Below are positions 1 through 7,911 of a stretch of DNA of 11,949 nucleotides, one piece after another. The stretch is from NCBI GenBank assembly GCA_902766915.1, contig CACXFN010000211.1, forward strand, positions 1 through 11,949. The letters run 5' to 3'. The DNA is from an uncultured Eubacteriales bacterium (lineage in GTDB: Bacteria > Bacillota > Clostridia > Peptostreptococcales > Anaerovoracaceae). The notes under the pieces are model-generated. The model did no database searches. It worked only from the letters and a program-made list of their open reading frames with translations, and was not told the origin of the DNA. Position numbers and translations under genes: made by a program. The first letter of the stretch is position 1. Each line of letters begins with the position of its first letter.

Positions 1-1
1 A

Positions 2-103
2 GGAGTAGAGATTGTCTACTTCCCTTATACCCAGAGTACAAGCAGCACGCAGATTCGGAAGACAGTTTTGTTAAAGACAAAGGATATAAAGATTGACGGC
101 TGA
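2..103 (+). CDS. C-terminal end of a TagD-like cytidylyl/adenylyltransferase (5' truncated)
   Basis: The gene is cut by the left edge; only the last 33 codons are present, ending at TGA 101-103. The fragment contains EIVYFPYTQSTSSTQIRK. This matches the C-terminal pattern of glycerol-3-phosphate cytidylyltransferase (TagD) and related HxGH nucleotidyltransferases, in which a strand ending VVYxPxT is followed by a S[ST]T.I+ motif. Family members transfer CMP or AMP from CTP or ATP to a phospho-alcohol or phospho-sugar, for example to make CDP-glycerol. The catalytic HxGH motif would lie upstream and is not visible, so the substrate cannot be named. Frame 1 is also open here (to TGA 94-96), but its translation shows no family pattern. 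Two LicD proteins, whose family uses CDP-activated donors, lie downstream and make a cytidylyltransferase sensible here, but that link is inference. Confidence 0.6.
   Translation, partial: GVEIVYFPYTQSTSSTQIRKTVLLKTKDIKIDG
79..84 (+). promoter_or_regulatory. Ribosome binding site inside the upstream gene, supporting a TTG start at 93
   Basis: AAAGGA lies 8 bases before TTG 93-95. It is the best Shine-Dalgarno match near the small ORF. The later ATG at 126 has only a weak AAAGAG placed 3 bases away. Confidence 0.4.
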
Positions 104-269
104 TCGAAGCCGCCAGAAAGAGAAAATGGAAGAGAAACAACACTGCTTCATAAACGATATGGAAGTCACTGTGGTTGACGGGAAATGTACAGAAGACTGC
201 TCTATTGAGGATTGTGTTCTCTTTGATCCACATGATGAGACAAAGAAGCAGGAAGAAGAACAGCACTGA
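93..269 (+). CDS. Small acidic Cys-containing protein of unknown function (58 aa)
   Basis: I do not recognise this protein. The frame is open from TTG 93 to TGA 267-269 and fills nearly all the space between the nucleotidyltransferase and the first glycosyltransferase. It overlaps the upstream stop by 11 bases, an arrangement typical of translational coupling. From the TTG start it has cysteines at residues 18, 32, 36 and 41. The core KCTEDCSIEDCVLF has Cx3Cx4C spacing, followed by a charged tail rich in Glu, Lys and Asp. There is no signal peptide or membrane segment. The Cys spacing could suit metal binding, but that is speculation. A shorter 47-residue version from ATG 126 is possible, though its ribosome binding site is poor. 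The main alternative is that this is an untranslated spacer that happens to be open. Confidence 0.45.
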   Translation: MTADRSRQKEKMEEKQHCFINDMEVTVVDGKCTEDCSIEDCVLFDPHDETKKQEEEQH

Positions 270-296
270 AATATAGAACGAGTAGGAGCGGAGATA

Positions 297-1064
297 ATGC
301 TGGTAAGCGTAATCATGCCAACCTATAACTGTGGCCAGTTCATCGGCAAATCTATAGATTCTGTGATTGCGCAAACAGTTACTGATTGGGAAATTCAAAT
401 AGTTGATGATTGCAGCACGGACGATACGGATGCCGTGCTTAAACCGTATTTAGAAAAGTATGCCAACATCCACTATTATCGCCTTCCACAGAACGGTGGA
501 CCTGCTGTGGCGAGAACAGAAGCGATTAAAAGAGCTACGGGAAAGTATATCGCTTTCCTCGATTCCGATGATCTGTGGTCGCCGGACAAGCTGGAGAAGC
601 AGATTGCGTTTATGGAAAAGACCGGTGCTGATTTCTCTTGCACAGCATATGCATGTATGGATGAGAGCGGAAATGATCTCCATACGATATTCACGCCGCC
701 AGAAAGAACGGACTATCGAAAGTGCATCCGGCTATCAAATCCTGTGGGCAACCTGACGGTGATGTACGACCAGGAAAAGCTCGGTAAGTTTGAAGTGCCT
801 CCGATTAAGAAGAGGAACGATTTCGCCCTGTGGCTTCAGATACTCAAGAAGACAAAGTATTGCTATGGCATGACAGATGTGCTTGCTACATATCGTATGG
901 GGCGGTCTGGTTCTGTCAGCAGTAACAAGCTCAAACAGGCAAAGTTCCACTGGCAACTTTACCACGAGATTGAAGGGCATGGACTGATAAGGAGCATATA
1001 CGAGTTAGGATGCTGGGCTTTTGTGAAAGGCACAGGCATCGGTTTGAATAAGAAATCGGTATAA
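297..1064 (+). CDS. GT2 family glycosyltransferase (TuaG-like)
   Basis: This is a cytoplasmic GT-A enzyme expected to move a sugar from a nucleotide donor onto the lipid-linked repeat unit. The N-terminus has the GT2 opening VSVIMPTYN (residues 3-11). Nucleotide-binding VDDCSTDDT follows at 36-44, and the metal-binding FLDSDDLW at 88-95 supplies the DxD motif. RNDFALW at 173-179 matches the [EQN]D..LW acceptor/base motif. The length of 255 residues is normal for short single-domain GT2 enzymes. No transmembrane anchor is evident, although the last 30 residues are moderately hydrophobic. The ATG at 297 follows AGGAG (284-288) with an 8-base spacer, so the start is well supported. The overall pattern resembles TuaG-type enzymes of teichuronic acid synthesis, but donor and acceptor cannot be read from sequence. 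The next gene starts 12 bases after the stop. Confidence 0.93.
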   Translation: MLVSVIMPTYNCGQFIGKSIDSVIAQTVTDWEIQIVDDCSTDDTDAVLKPYLEKYANIHYYRLPQNGGPAVARTEAIKRATGKYIAFLDSDDLWSPDKLEKQIAFMEKTGADFSCTAYACMDESGNDLHTIFTPPERTDYRKCIRLSNPVGNLTVMYDQEKLGKFEVPPIKKRNDFALWLQILKKTKYCYGMTDVLATYRMGRSGSVSSNKLKQAKFHWQLYHEIEGHGLIRSIYELGCWAFVKGTGIGLNKKSV

Positions 1065-1076
1065 AGGGGCAGAGAG

Positions 1077-1982
1077 ATGATTGTTGTCAAGCTAATGGGT
1101 GGATTAGGAAATCAAATGTTTCAATACGCATTCTCACGAGAACTGGCTTCTCTTTACGGTGAGGATGTGGCATATGATTTCGATTCCTATAGTTCTGACA
1201 AGCAGCGTAATCTTGCATTATATAACCTTAGCGTTCCTGAGCTGAAAGACTGGAAGGATGTCGTTTCGGAAGATCAGAGAAATAAAATAATCAAGGAACA
1301 GAAGATATACCGGATCCAGCAGCGGATGATGAGAGCGATTCACAGAAGTGATCGTGTTGGAGAGGGACTTTACAAGAGATACTTGAAAAAGGGTCGCTAT
1401 TACAATTTTGACCCGTACTTTTATTCCTTGCCAAAACTCGATGCAGAGACGAAAGTGGCATACGGTTATTTTCAAGGAGAACCCTATTTCTCCCATGTGA
1501 CGGATGAGATAAAGAAGGATTTTGTCATTTCGCGACCGGTTGAACAGGAGAAGGAAACACTTGATGAGATCAAGTCCTGCAATGCTGTCTGTGTCCACAT
1601 CCGTGTGGGGGACTACAAAGACGCTAAGAACAAGAGATTTGATGTTGTAACTCCTGAGTATTTTCAGCGCGGAATTCAGTATATTCAGGAGAATGTTGCT
1701 GATCCAGTCTTCTATGTGTTCACGAATGATTCGGAAGCAGTAATGAAACAGTATAACATTCCGGATGCCCATTATGTTACAGGGTTTACTGATTATCAGG
1801 ACATGAGACTGATGATGGCTTGTAAGCACTTTATCATCTCGAATAGTACATTCTCGTGGTGGACAAGCTATCTTGCTGAGTTCCCAGGAAAATTAATCAT
1901 TGTCCCAAAGAAATGGAGAAATAATCAGGAGCAGGAACCAGCGCTGATGACCAGTAAAACTGTGGAGTATGTAAGGTTATAA
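1077..1982 (+). CDS. GT11 family alpha-1,2-fucosyltransferase-like protein
   Basis: This is a predicted cytoplasmic transferase that would add L-fucose from GDP-fucose to the growing glycan. The family signature MGGLGNQMFQYAF occurs at residues 7-19. A YGYFQ block lies at 129-133 and motif I, HIRVGDY, at 174-180. FTNDSE follows at 215-220, and the C-terminal block SNSTFSWW at 255-262 leads to IIVPKKW. The length of 301 residues is typical. Motif I is usually HxRRGDY; here the second Arg is Val while the first Arg, the one tied to GDP-fucose binding in related families, is kept. The stretch between residues 60 and 110 is rich in Lys and Arg. No genes for GDP-fucose synthesis (gmd, fcl) are present, so the donor must come from elsewhere in the genome. 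Some GT11 members have other acceptors, so the alpha-1,2 linkage is a family-level guess. AAAGGGGC just upstream serves as ribosome binding site. Confidence 0.92.
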   Translation: MIVVKLMGGLGNQMFQYAFSRELASLYGEDVAYDFDSYSSDKQRNLALYNLSVPELKDWKDVVSEDQRNKIIKEQKIYRIQQRMMRAIHRSDRVGEGLYKRYLKKGRYYNFDPYFYSLPKLDAETKVAYGYFQGEPYFSHVTDEIKKDFVISRPVEQEKETLDEIKSCNAVCVHIRVGDYKDAKNKRFDVVTPEYFQRGIQYIQENVADPVFYVFTNDSEAVMKQYNIPDAHYVTGFTDYQDMRLMMACKHFIISNSTFSWWTSYLAEFPGKLIIVPKKWRNNQEQEPALMTSKTVEYVRL

Positions 1983-1998
1983 GACGAGAGTGGCACAA

Positions 1999-3045
1999 AT
2001 GAAAAAGTATCAATATGGCATCTGTGGTGCTTTTGATTTTGAAGAGAAAGGCACTGGAGGGCAATCAGTAAAGACACGCGAATTCTACAAGGCTCTTTGT
2101 GCGGAAGAGGGAGAAGAAAACGTCGCCATTCTTGAGAGCACAGATTATAAAAGAAATCCAGCATCCTTCTTTTTTCGGATGCTAAGGCTTATGAAGAATT
2201 GCTCCTGCGTGATTATCTTGCCTGCGAACAAGGGGATAAGAGTCTTTGCACCGTTATGCACTAGTCTAAAAAAGATTACAGGCACAAAAATTTATTATAA
2301 TGTGATCGGAGGATGGTTAGCACAACTCTGCGATGATCACAAGGAGTTAATAAAACACCTTTCGAGGTTTGATGGCATTCTTGTTGAAACAAACAAGATG
2401 AAGGCTGAACTTGAGATAATTGGCTTAAAAAACATTTATGTGCTTGCCAATTTTAAAGAAATGGTGCCAGTTTCCGATAAGGAAATCAAGACTGTCGGTC
2501 GCCCTGTAAAATTGTGCTATTTTTCGCGGGTAACAGCGATGAAGGGCATAGCAGATGCAGTTGAGGTCGTGAATCGGATAAACGAAGAATCAGGGGATAC
2601 CGTATGTACTTTCGATATATATGGGCCCGTTGCGGATGGATATGATGAGGAGTTTGAGAAACTGAAGCGGACATTTAGCAACGAAATCCATTACATGGGA
2701 TCAGCTGATCCAAAGACCAGCGTTCAGATCATTGGAAAGTATGATATTCAGTTATTTCCCACGCGTTATAGGACGGAAGGCATTCCTGGATCGATTCTTG
2801 ACAGTTATTTTGCTGGAGTTCCAGTTGTAGCGGCTCGGTGGAACAGCTATTCCGACATTGTCATTGAAAACGAAACAGGAATCGGTTTTGAAATAGAGAA
2901 TCGAAAGGATTTTTACAAAAAACTTACTGCCCTCATAGCTGACACAGAGAAAATTAACTATATGAAACACAGGGCATTGAAAGAGTCTGAACAATATCTG
3001 CCTCAAAACGTGATACGGAGATTCCTCAAAATTGCAGGGAGCTGA
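1999..3045 (+). CDS. GT4-like glycosyltransferase (GT-B fold)
   Basis: This is a retaining GT-B glycosyltransferase expected to act on the cytoplasmic face of the membrane. The N-terminal domain carries GTGGQSVKTREFY (residues 18-30), the glycine-rich loop at the domain interface. The C-terminal donor-binding domain has FSRVTAMKGIADAVEVV at 175-191, where Arg and Lys usually contact the nucleotide diphosphate. YRTEGIPGSILDSYFAGVPV follows at 257-276. This is the usual E-x7-E region, but the second acidic residue is Asp (E260, D268), a conservative change. The length of 348 residues is slightly short for GT4. I chose the ATG at 1999; a GTG at 1990 would add three residues. Neither start has a strong ribosome binding site, and the gap to the fucosyltransferase is only 7-16 bases, so translation may be coupled. 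The sugar specificity is unknown. Confidence 0.88.
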   Translation: MKKYQYGICGAFDFEEKGTGGQSVKTREFYKALCAEEGEENVAILESTDYKRNPASFFFRMLRLMKNCSCVIILPANKGIRVFAPLCTSLKKITGTKIYYNVIGGWLAQLCDDHKELIKHLSRFDGILVETNKMKAELEIIGLKNIYVLANFKEMVPVSDKEIKTVGRPVKLCYFSRVTAMKGIADAVEVVNRINEESGDTVCTFDIYGPVADGYDEEFEKLKRTFSNEIHYMGSADPKTSVQIIGKYDIQLFPTRYRTEGIPGSILDSYFAGVPVVAARWNSYSDIVIENETGIGFEIENRKDFYKKLTALIADTEKINYMKHRALKESEQYLPQNVIRRFLKIAGS

Positions 3046-3050
3046 AAAAA

Positions 3051-3950
3051 ATGGGCGTAAGCTTATACAATATAAAAAGATGGACCAGAATGCTTACCGG
3101 AAAAAGCATCTATCATGTGGATCAGAACATAGGAAAAGCTTTTAATCCGGGAAAGTTAAATGGATATTATAATGATCTCACGCAGAAGGTTCTTCAAGGC
3201 GATGCTAATATGGAAAACGGAGTGCCATTTCTTGAACATTCCGATGGCTCTCATGTTCAGATGCCGACAATGATTTTTCAGTATGGCTTAGGTGCATATG
3301 ACTTATGGCTTATCGAAAAAAAGAAAGAACACCTGAATAAAGCGATAACGTGTGCAGATTGGGCAGTCGAAAATCAACAGGATAATGGAGCGTGGAGCAA
3401 TTTCTTTTACATATATCCTGATGCGCCTTACTCTGCGATGCCACAAGGAGAAGGAGCTTCTTTACTTCTTAGGGTTCATAAGGAAACAGCTGATGATAAG
3501 TATTTAGTTGCTGCGAAGAAAGCCCTTCAGTATATGCTACTCGATGTAAATATGGGTGGTGTGGCTAAGTTCGATGGAGACAGCCTTTATCTTTTAGAAT
3601 ACACACATCTGCCGTTGGTTTTAAATGGCTGGATTTTTGCATTCTTCGGGCTGTATGATATGTCTCTGGTTTGTGGTGATTTCAACAACGAAATGAACCA
3701 GACTCTGAAGACAATTAAAGAGGCACTTCCGAAATTCGATTGTGGTTATTGGTCCTTGTATGATGAAGCTGGAAAGATCACAAGTCCATTTTATCATAAT
3801 CTTCATATAGCTCAGATGCAGGGCTTATACTTAGCTACGGGTGAACAGGTATTTGACCAATACTGCACGAAGTTCAAGAAATACCAGGATAACAAGTTCT
3901 TTCATGCAAGGGCTTTTCTGAAGAAGGCAATTCAGAAAATTGGAGAATAA
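3051..3950 (+). CDS. D-glucuronyl C5-epimerase C-terminal-domain-like protein
   Basis: The protein (299 aa) resembles the catalytic (alpha/alpha)-barrel domain of D-glucuronyl C5-epimerase (C5-epim_C family), which inverts C5 of glucuronyl units to give iduronyl units in heparan-type chains. Visible family blocks are AMPQGEGASLLLR (129-141), LLEYTHLPLVLNGW (181-194) followed by FGLYD (199-203), GYWSLYD (232-238) and FYHNLHIAQM (247-256). The Glu-Tyr pair at 183-184, Tyr237 and Tyr248 appear to line up with the active-site Glu and Tyr residues described for the human enzyme, judged from memory rather than an alignment. It has no signal peptide or membrane segment, so it would act in the cytoplasm. 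AGGGAG (3036-3041) with a 9-base spacer supports the ATG. The presence of Ugd in the same locus supports a glucuronate-related role. It could instead be another alpha/alpha-barrel epimerase, lyase or hydrolase, so the substrate remains inferred. Confidence 0.78.
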   Translation: MGVSLYNIKRWTRMLTGKSIYHVDQNIGKAFNPGKLNGYYNDLTQKVLQGDANMENGVPFLEHSDGSHVQMPTMIFQYGLGAYDLWLIEKKKEHLNKAITCADWAVENQQDNGAWSNFFYIYPDAPYSAMPQGEGASLLLRVHKETADDKYLVAAKKALQYMLLDVNMGGVAKFDGDSLYLLEYTHLPLVLNGWIFAFFGLYDMSLVCGDFNNEMNQTLKTIKEALPKFDCGYWSLYDEAGKITSPFYHNLHIAQMQGLYLATGEQVFDQYCTKFKKYQDNKFFHARAFLKKAIQKIGE

Positions 3951-3955
3951 GTACA

Positions 3956-5020
3956 ATGAAAATCATTCAAGTAATGCCCGAGTTCGGTTTAGCCGGAGCG
4001 GAAATCATGGCTGAAAACCTGGCGTATGGTTTAGCTGAGGAAGGGCACAAGGTTGTCCTTATCAGTTTTTATAAAATGGAGACACCCATCACTGACAGAC
4101 TTAATGAAAAAGGATTCAAGATCAAATATCTGGATAAAAAGCAAGGTTTTGATGGAACCACAATTAAGAAGCTAAGAGAAATCTTCAAAGAAGTAAAGCC
4201 GGATGTAGTACACACCCATCGTTATGTTCTTCCTTATGTTTATTTAGCGTCAGTAGGTCTTCCTCATAAAATTGTTCATACAGTTCATAACTTGGCAGAA
4301 AAAGAGGTTGGAGCCAAGCAGCAGTTGATTCATCATTTTTTATTCAAGAAAAAGAAAGTGACTCCTGTTGCTATTTCGCCAAGAATTAAAGATAGCATTC
4401 TGAAGAGGTATAGATTAAAAAAGGAAGATGTCCCAATGATCTTCAATGGGATTGATCTGAGCAAGTGTATAGTTAAAGAGAACTATGAATTGCATGATGG
4501 CGGGGTAATTTTGCATATTGGTAGGTTCTCGGAACAGAAAAATCATAAAAGAGTTATTGATGCTTTTGAGATTGTTCATAAGTCTTATCCCCAGATGAAG
4601 CTTCAGCTTATTGGTTCAGGCGAGCTAGAAGAGGAAGTTAAGAACTATGTCAAGAGCAAAGGGATTGAGCAGGCAGTAGAATTCTTGGGGCTTCAGGGTA
4701 ATGTCTATCCGTTCTTGAACAAGGCAGATATATTTGTCCTTCCTAGTGATTATGAGGGAATGCCGATAACACTTATTGAGGCAATGGCGGCAGGACTCCC
4801 GATTGTTGCCACAAATGTTGGCGGTATTCCAGACATGATTAGGGACGGAATAGACGGGTGCGTATGTAATACGGATTCATCTGATGTTGCTGATAAATTG
4901 ATTAAAATGATTGAGGATACTGACTTTAGGACAAGAGTTGCACATTCGGCCGAAATAGTGGCCGAGGCCTTTTCATTAAAACATATGACGGAAGGCTATA
5001 TTGAGCAATATTCTAAGTGA
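3956..5020 (+). CDS. GT4 family glycosyltransferase (GT-B fold)
   Basis: This is a retaining glycosyltransferase of 354 residues, a normal length for GT4. The N-terminal Rossmann domain starts MKIIQVMPEFGLAGAE, with the glycine loop GLAGAE at 11-16 and KPDVVHTH at 81-88. The inter-domain region contains VPMIFNGID (159-167). The donor domain has ILHIGRFSEQKNHKRVIDAF at 185-204, giving the conserved Arg190 and Lys195 of the diphosphate site. YEGMPITLIEAMAAGLPIVA at 266-285 is a full E-x7-E motif (E267, E275). These are clearer than in the preceding GT4, so the two are not recent duplicates. It has no membrane segment. The ATG lies 5 bases after the previous stop, with GGAGA at 3942-3946 as ribosome binding site. 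It would add one sugar of the repeat unit; donor and acceptor cannot be deduced. Confidence 0.94.
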   Translation: MKIIQVMPEFGLAGAEIMAENLAYGLAEEGHKVVLISFYKMETPITDRLNEKGFKIKYLDKKQGFDGTTIKKLREIFKEVKPDVVHTHRYVLPYVYLASVGLPHKIVHTVHNLAEKEVGAKQQLIHHFLFKKKKVTPVAISPRIKDSILKRYRLKKEDVPMIFNGIDLSKCIVKENYELHDGGVILHIGRFSEQKNHKRVIDAFEIVHKSYPQMKLQLIGSGELEEEVKNYVKSKGIEQAVEFLGLQGNVYPFLNKADIFVLPSDYEGMPITLIEAMAAGLPIVATNVGGIPDMIRDGIDGCVCNTDSSDVADKLIKMIEDTDFRTRVAHSAEIVAEAFSLKHMTEGYIEQYSK

Positions 5021-5129
5021 ATGATGGAACCAACACGCTTCTGGTGCAATTGTAGGATTTGTGAAGTCGGTTTTAGAATTATGCGTTGAGCCGGAATGTA
5101 AATGTTGAATGCATGAGGAATTGTGACGA

Positions 5130-6341
5130 ATGGTTATACTATTTGGATTATTACTTTCTTTAATGCCGCCACTCTTATTCGTAAGTGTATTATTATTAGT
5201 GCGGCGTCCACAATTATGGAGAAACTATCTGTGGATGTGCGTCCTGGGATTGGCACTATTTGCTTATTCATATGAGCCAACCACAAGTTCGGACACCTAT
5301 AGATACTACTATCTGATTGAACAGCTAGGCAGGATGAGCTTTTCCGATGCACTATTCAGGTCTGACTACTCAGGCCATTACATCTTGAATATTTGGTTTT
5401 GGATCGCTGGGAAATTAGGCTCCCCAAATCTGGTGGCGCTTACTACTGTAGCTGTTGTATACGGGATCTCAGGCTATATTACCTGTGATTATGCTGAGCG
5501 TATGGAGAAGACAGAGCTGATTCCCAAAATTCTACTCATTCAATTTTTACTGTTGCCGTATTTTAGCATAATAAACAATATCAGAAATGTTACCGCTTTT
5601 TCTATTATTTGCTTGGCAGCTTACAGGGATTTATCAAAGCATAAAAGGAATGTAGGAACGATATTATTGTACATCATCCCTTGTCTGATTCACTCATCCG
5701 CAATTTCTTTAGTCATTTTAAGGTTGCTTGTGCCTTTGGCAAAAAAAAGGCCAATAATAACGTTTGCACTTGCATTTTTTGTTTCAACATTCATTGATCT
5801 TGCCTATAACAATATTGCTATATTTCAAGGAAGCAGCGTTATTACCCAGTCTATTATTAAAGCTTATCGATATTCTTCGGATGAGTATGCTGCTACGGGG
5901 TATGGAGCCGCTTATAGAACATATTGGTGGAATAATGTAAATTATGTTGTTTGTATGGCATATGCAGTATTGACTGTTTTGTTTACGTTTCCAAAGGTGT
6001 TAGATTCTGGAAAGTTGGTGCTTAGAAGATTCAAAATAGAAGACTCATTGACAAATTTTATATTCTTGATATGCGTCATGATCTTCGCCACAAATGTTTT
6101 CAATGCTCCTCATTATTGGCGCTATGCAGCTGCTTTGTCTATGTTGGTAGGATATATGTTTATTAATAAGAATATGGAGTTTAACAGTTTTGAAATTGGG
6201 CAAGTATCTGTTTGGATTCTATGTATTTCCTTCGGGTTTTTACAAACCATCAGATTGTTGCCGGTTGTTCTACAGTCAGGGTGCCTCACGAATTTCCTTA
6301 TAAACAATCCTATAACCATTATAGTTATAATGTTCGTTTAA
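5130..6341 (+). CDS. EpsG/Wzy-like polysaccharide polymerase, integral membrane protein
   Basis: A 403-residue protein dominated by hydrophobic helices (about ten or more) separated by short charged loops; it would sit in the cytoplasmic membrane. Features typical of the EpsG family are SSDTYRYYY after the second helix (near residues 53-61), NIRNVTAF in a central loop with its conserved Asn/Arg, and LIHSSAI with the His-Ser pair. Such proteins polymerise lipid-linked repeat units on the outer face after flipping. The flippase gene follows directly, as expected of a Wzx/Wzy pair. The ATG has GAGGAA at 5115-5120 with a 9-base spacer, and translation stops at TAA 6339-6341. Polymerases are the most variable proteins of such loci, so weak sequence similarity is normal. 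The gene is clearly AT-richer than the flanking genes. Confidence 0.85.
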   Translation: MVILFGLLLSLMPPLLFVSVLLLVRRPQLWRNYLWMCVLGLALFAYSYEPTTSSDTYRYYYLIEQLGRMSFSDALFRSDYSGHYILNIWFWIAGKLGSPNLVALTTVAVVYGISGYITCDYAERMEKTELIPKILLIQFLLLPYFSIINNIRNVTAFSIICLAAYRDLSKHKRNVGTILLYIIPCLIHSSAISLVILRLLVPLAKKRPIITFALAFFVSTFIDLAYNNIAIFQGSSVITQSIIKAYRYSSDEYAATGYGAAYRTYWWNNVNYVVCMAYAVLTVLFTFPKVLDSGKLVLRRFKIEDSLTNFIFLICVMIFATNVFNAPHYWRYAAALSMLVGYMFINKNMEFNSFEIGQVSVWILCISFGFLQTIRLLPVVLQSGCLTNFLINNPITIIVIMFV

Positions 6342-6372
6342 TTGCTTGTTCCTAATGGAATACGTGCAAAGT

Positions 6373-6378
6373 GGAAGG
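6373..6378 (+). promoter_or_regulatory. Ribosome binding site fixing the flippase start at 6387
   Basis: GGAAGG sits 8 bases before ATG 6387. The frame is open back to a TTG at 6342 that directly abuts the polymerase stop, but that codon has no Shine-Dalgarno sequence before it. Confidence 0.6.
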
Positions 6379-6386
6379 CGTTGCTA

Positions 6387-7895
6387 ATGCGTACAAAAAG
6401 AGCTCTACTGAATATCATTTCATCGGGGTTATACCAGATCGTTTCTATAGTTTGCGGTTTGATAGTTCCTCGGCTTATTCTTACTCATTACGGTTCTACA
6501 TATAATGGCGTTTATGCATCCTTAACGCAGATTCTAGGGATGATCTCTGTTCTGACACTTGGTATAGGCGGTGCAACAAGGGTAGAACTATATAAATCAT
6601 TGGCACGAAACGATACATTGGCTACAAGCAGGATCATGAAGGCTACAAAGAACTTCATGCATAAGGTTGGAATAGCATTACTGATTTACGCTGGGATCCT
6701 GCTGGTTGTTTATCCTCTGATTTCTCATAATGATCTGAGTTTTTATGAGAATGATCTGCTTATACTTATTGTGTGTATGAGTGTGTTCGGTGAGTATTAC
6801 TTTGCACTGCCAAACAAGACTTTGCTAATGGCCGACCAGACAGGCTATATCTCACAAAATGTATACACAACTGCTCGTATTACAGAAACTTTGCTGACGG
6901 TTTTGTTCGTGGGATTAGGATGTTCTATATTCGTGGTCAAAGGAGCCAGTTCACTTGTATTCCTTTTAGCGCCTATTGCCCTTAATCTTTATGTGAAGAA
7001 GAAATACAAGTTGATCAGCGATTGTGAACCAGACACTACAGGTATAAAGAACCGTAATGCGGTGATGTTCCATTCAATCGCTAATATTATTCACAGCAAT
7101 AGTGATGTCGTTTTGCTCACTCTTTTCGCGGATGCAAAGGTTCTTTCTATTTATTCGGTGTATTACCTTGTCCTTGGTAAAATGAAATCAATAATGCAGA
7201 TTTTTGAAAATGGACTAGAGGCAGCTTTTGGAAATATGTGGGTAAAAGGGGAGATGGAGACTTTACGTCGTCGATTCTCAATGTGCGAGCACGGTTTATA
7301 CTGTTTTGTCGCAGTTGTATTTAGCTGTGTTGGAGTTTTGATACTTCCTTTCATAAAACTCTATACAGATGGGGTTACCGATATAAATTATATGATTCCA
7401 AGTTTTGCTATATTGGCAACTTTAACAGAAGCAATTTACTGTATTAGAGATCCGTATATTATTTTAGTACATGCCACAGGCAAATATGAAGAAACGAAAA
7501 TTGGCGCAGCTATAGAAGCGGGAATAAACCTTGTTCTTTCATTAGTTCTGATCAAACCTCTTGGAATTAATGGTTTGATTATTGGAACTCTTATCGCAAA
7601 CATTTATAGAACTGTTCAATATGAGATATTTGCATCGAGAAATGTTCTTGGAATGAGTCCTAAAAAAATAGCAGTTAAAAAAGTATGGCTTATTGTTACA
7701 GTAGGTATTGTGATACTATTCTACGCGATATTTGGCAGTAAAATTCAAATCAGTCACGGCTGGATTAGCTGGATCGTTCAAGGCGTGATAGTTTTTTTTG
7801 CTGCCTCAGTGATAGTGTTCGTGATGTCTTTCATTTTTTATAGAGATTGTATTGATCAGCTTATTTCTGTTTTCCTAAAGAGAAAAATAAATTAA
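6387..7895 (+). CDS. Wzx-type oligosaccharide flippase
   Basis: This is a 502-residue polytopic membrane protein of the polysaccharide-transporter branch of the MOP superfamily. It would flip the completed undecaprenyl-linked repeat unit across the membrane for polymerisation. The opening, a short basic stretch MRTKRAL then a hydrophobic helix leading to CGLIVPRLILTHYGSTYNGV, is characteristic of Firmicutes Wzx proteins. About 12-14 hydrophobic segments follow, with basic loops such as KKKYK and RRR between them. I prefer the ATG at 6387 to the upstream TTG at 6342 for two reasons: it has a good ribosome binding site, and the added 15 residues do not fit the family's N-terminus. That leaves a 45-base leader after the polymerase stop. 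The gene order polymerase then flippase, followed by decorating enzymes, fits a Wzx/Wzy-dependent pathway. Its substrate specificity cannot be read. Confidence 0.9.
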   Translation: MRTKRALLNIISSGLYQIVSIVCGLIVPRLILTHYGSTYNGVYASLTQILGMISVLTLGIGGATRVELYKSLARNDTLATSRIMKATKNFMHKVGIALLIYAGILLVVYPLISHNDLSFYENDLLILIVCMSVFGEYYFALPNKTLLMADQTGYISQNVYTTARITETLLTVLFVGLGCSIFVVKGASSLVFLLAPIALNLYVKKKYKLISDCEPDTTGIKNRNAVMFHSIANIIHSNSDVVLLTLFADAKVLSIYSVYYLVLGKMKSIMQIFENGLEAAFGNMWVKGEMETLRRRFSMCEHGLYCFVAVVFSCVGVLILPFIKLYTDGVTDINYMIPSFAILATLTEAIYCIRDPYIILVHATGKYEETKIGAAIEAGINLVLSLVLIKPLGINGLIIGTLIANIYRTVQYEIFASRNVLGMSPKKIAVKKVWLIVTVGIVILFYAIFGSKIQISHGWISWIVQGVIVFFAASVIVFVMSFIFYRDCIDQLISVFLKRKIN

Positions 7896-7911
7896 ACAAA
7901 GGATGAATTAT

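Noticed and set aside
1218..1829. 203-codon open frame on the - strand
   Set aside because: It is wholly antisense to the fucosyltransferase, whose motifs are intact, and its translation shows no recognisable domain.
5050..5079. Possible sigma-A promoter TTGTAG with 18-base spacer and TAGAAT
   Set aside because: The -35 matches only 3 of 6 consensus bases; such matches are expected by chance in AT-rich DNA, so it is not listed as a feature.
6342..6386. TTG start of the flippase directly after the polymerase stop
   Set aside because: No ribosome binding site precedes it, the added 15 residues do not fit the family's N-terminus, and ATG 6387 has GGAAGG at a good distance.
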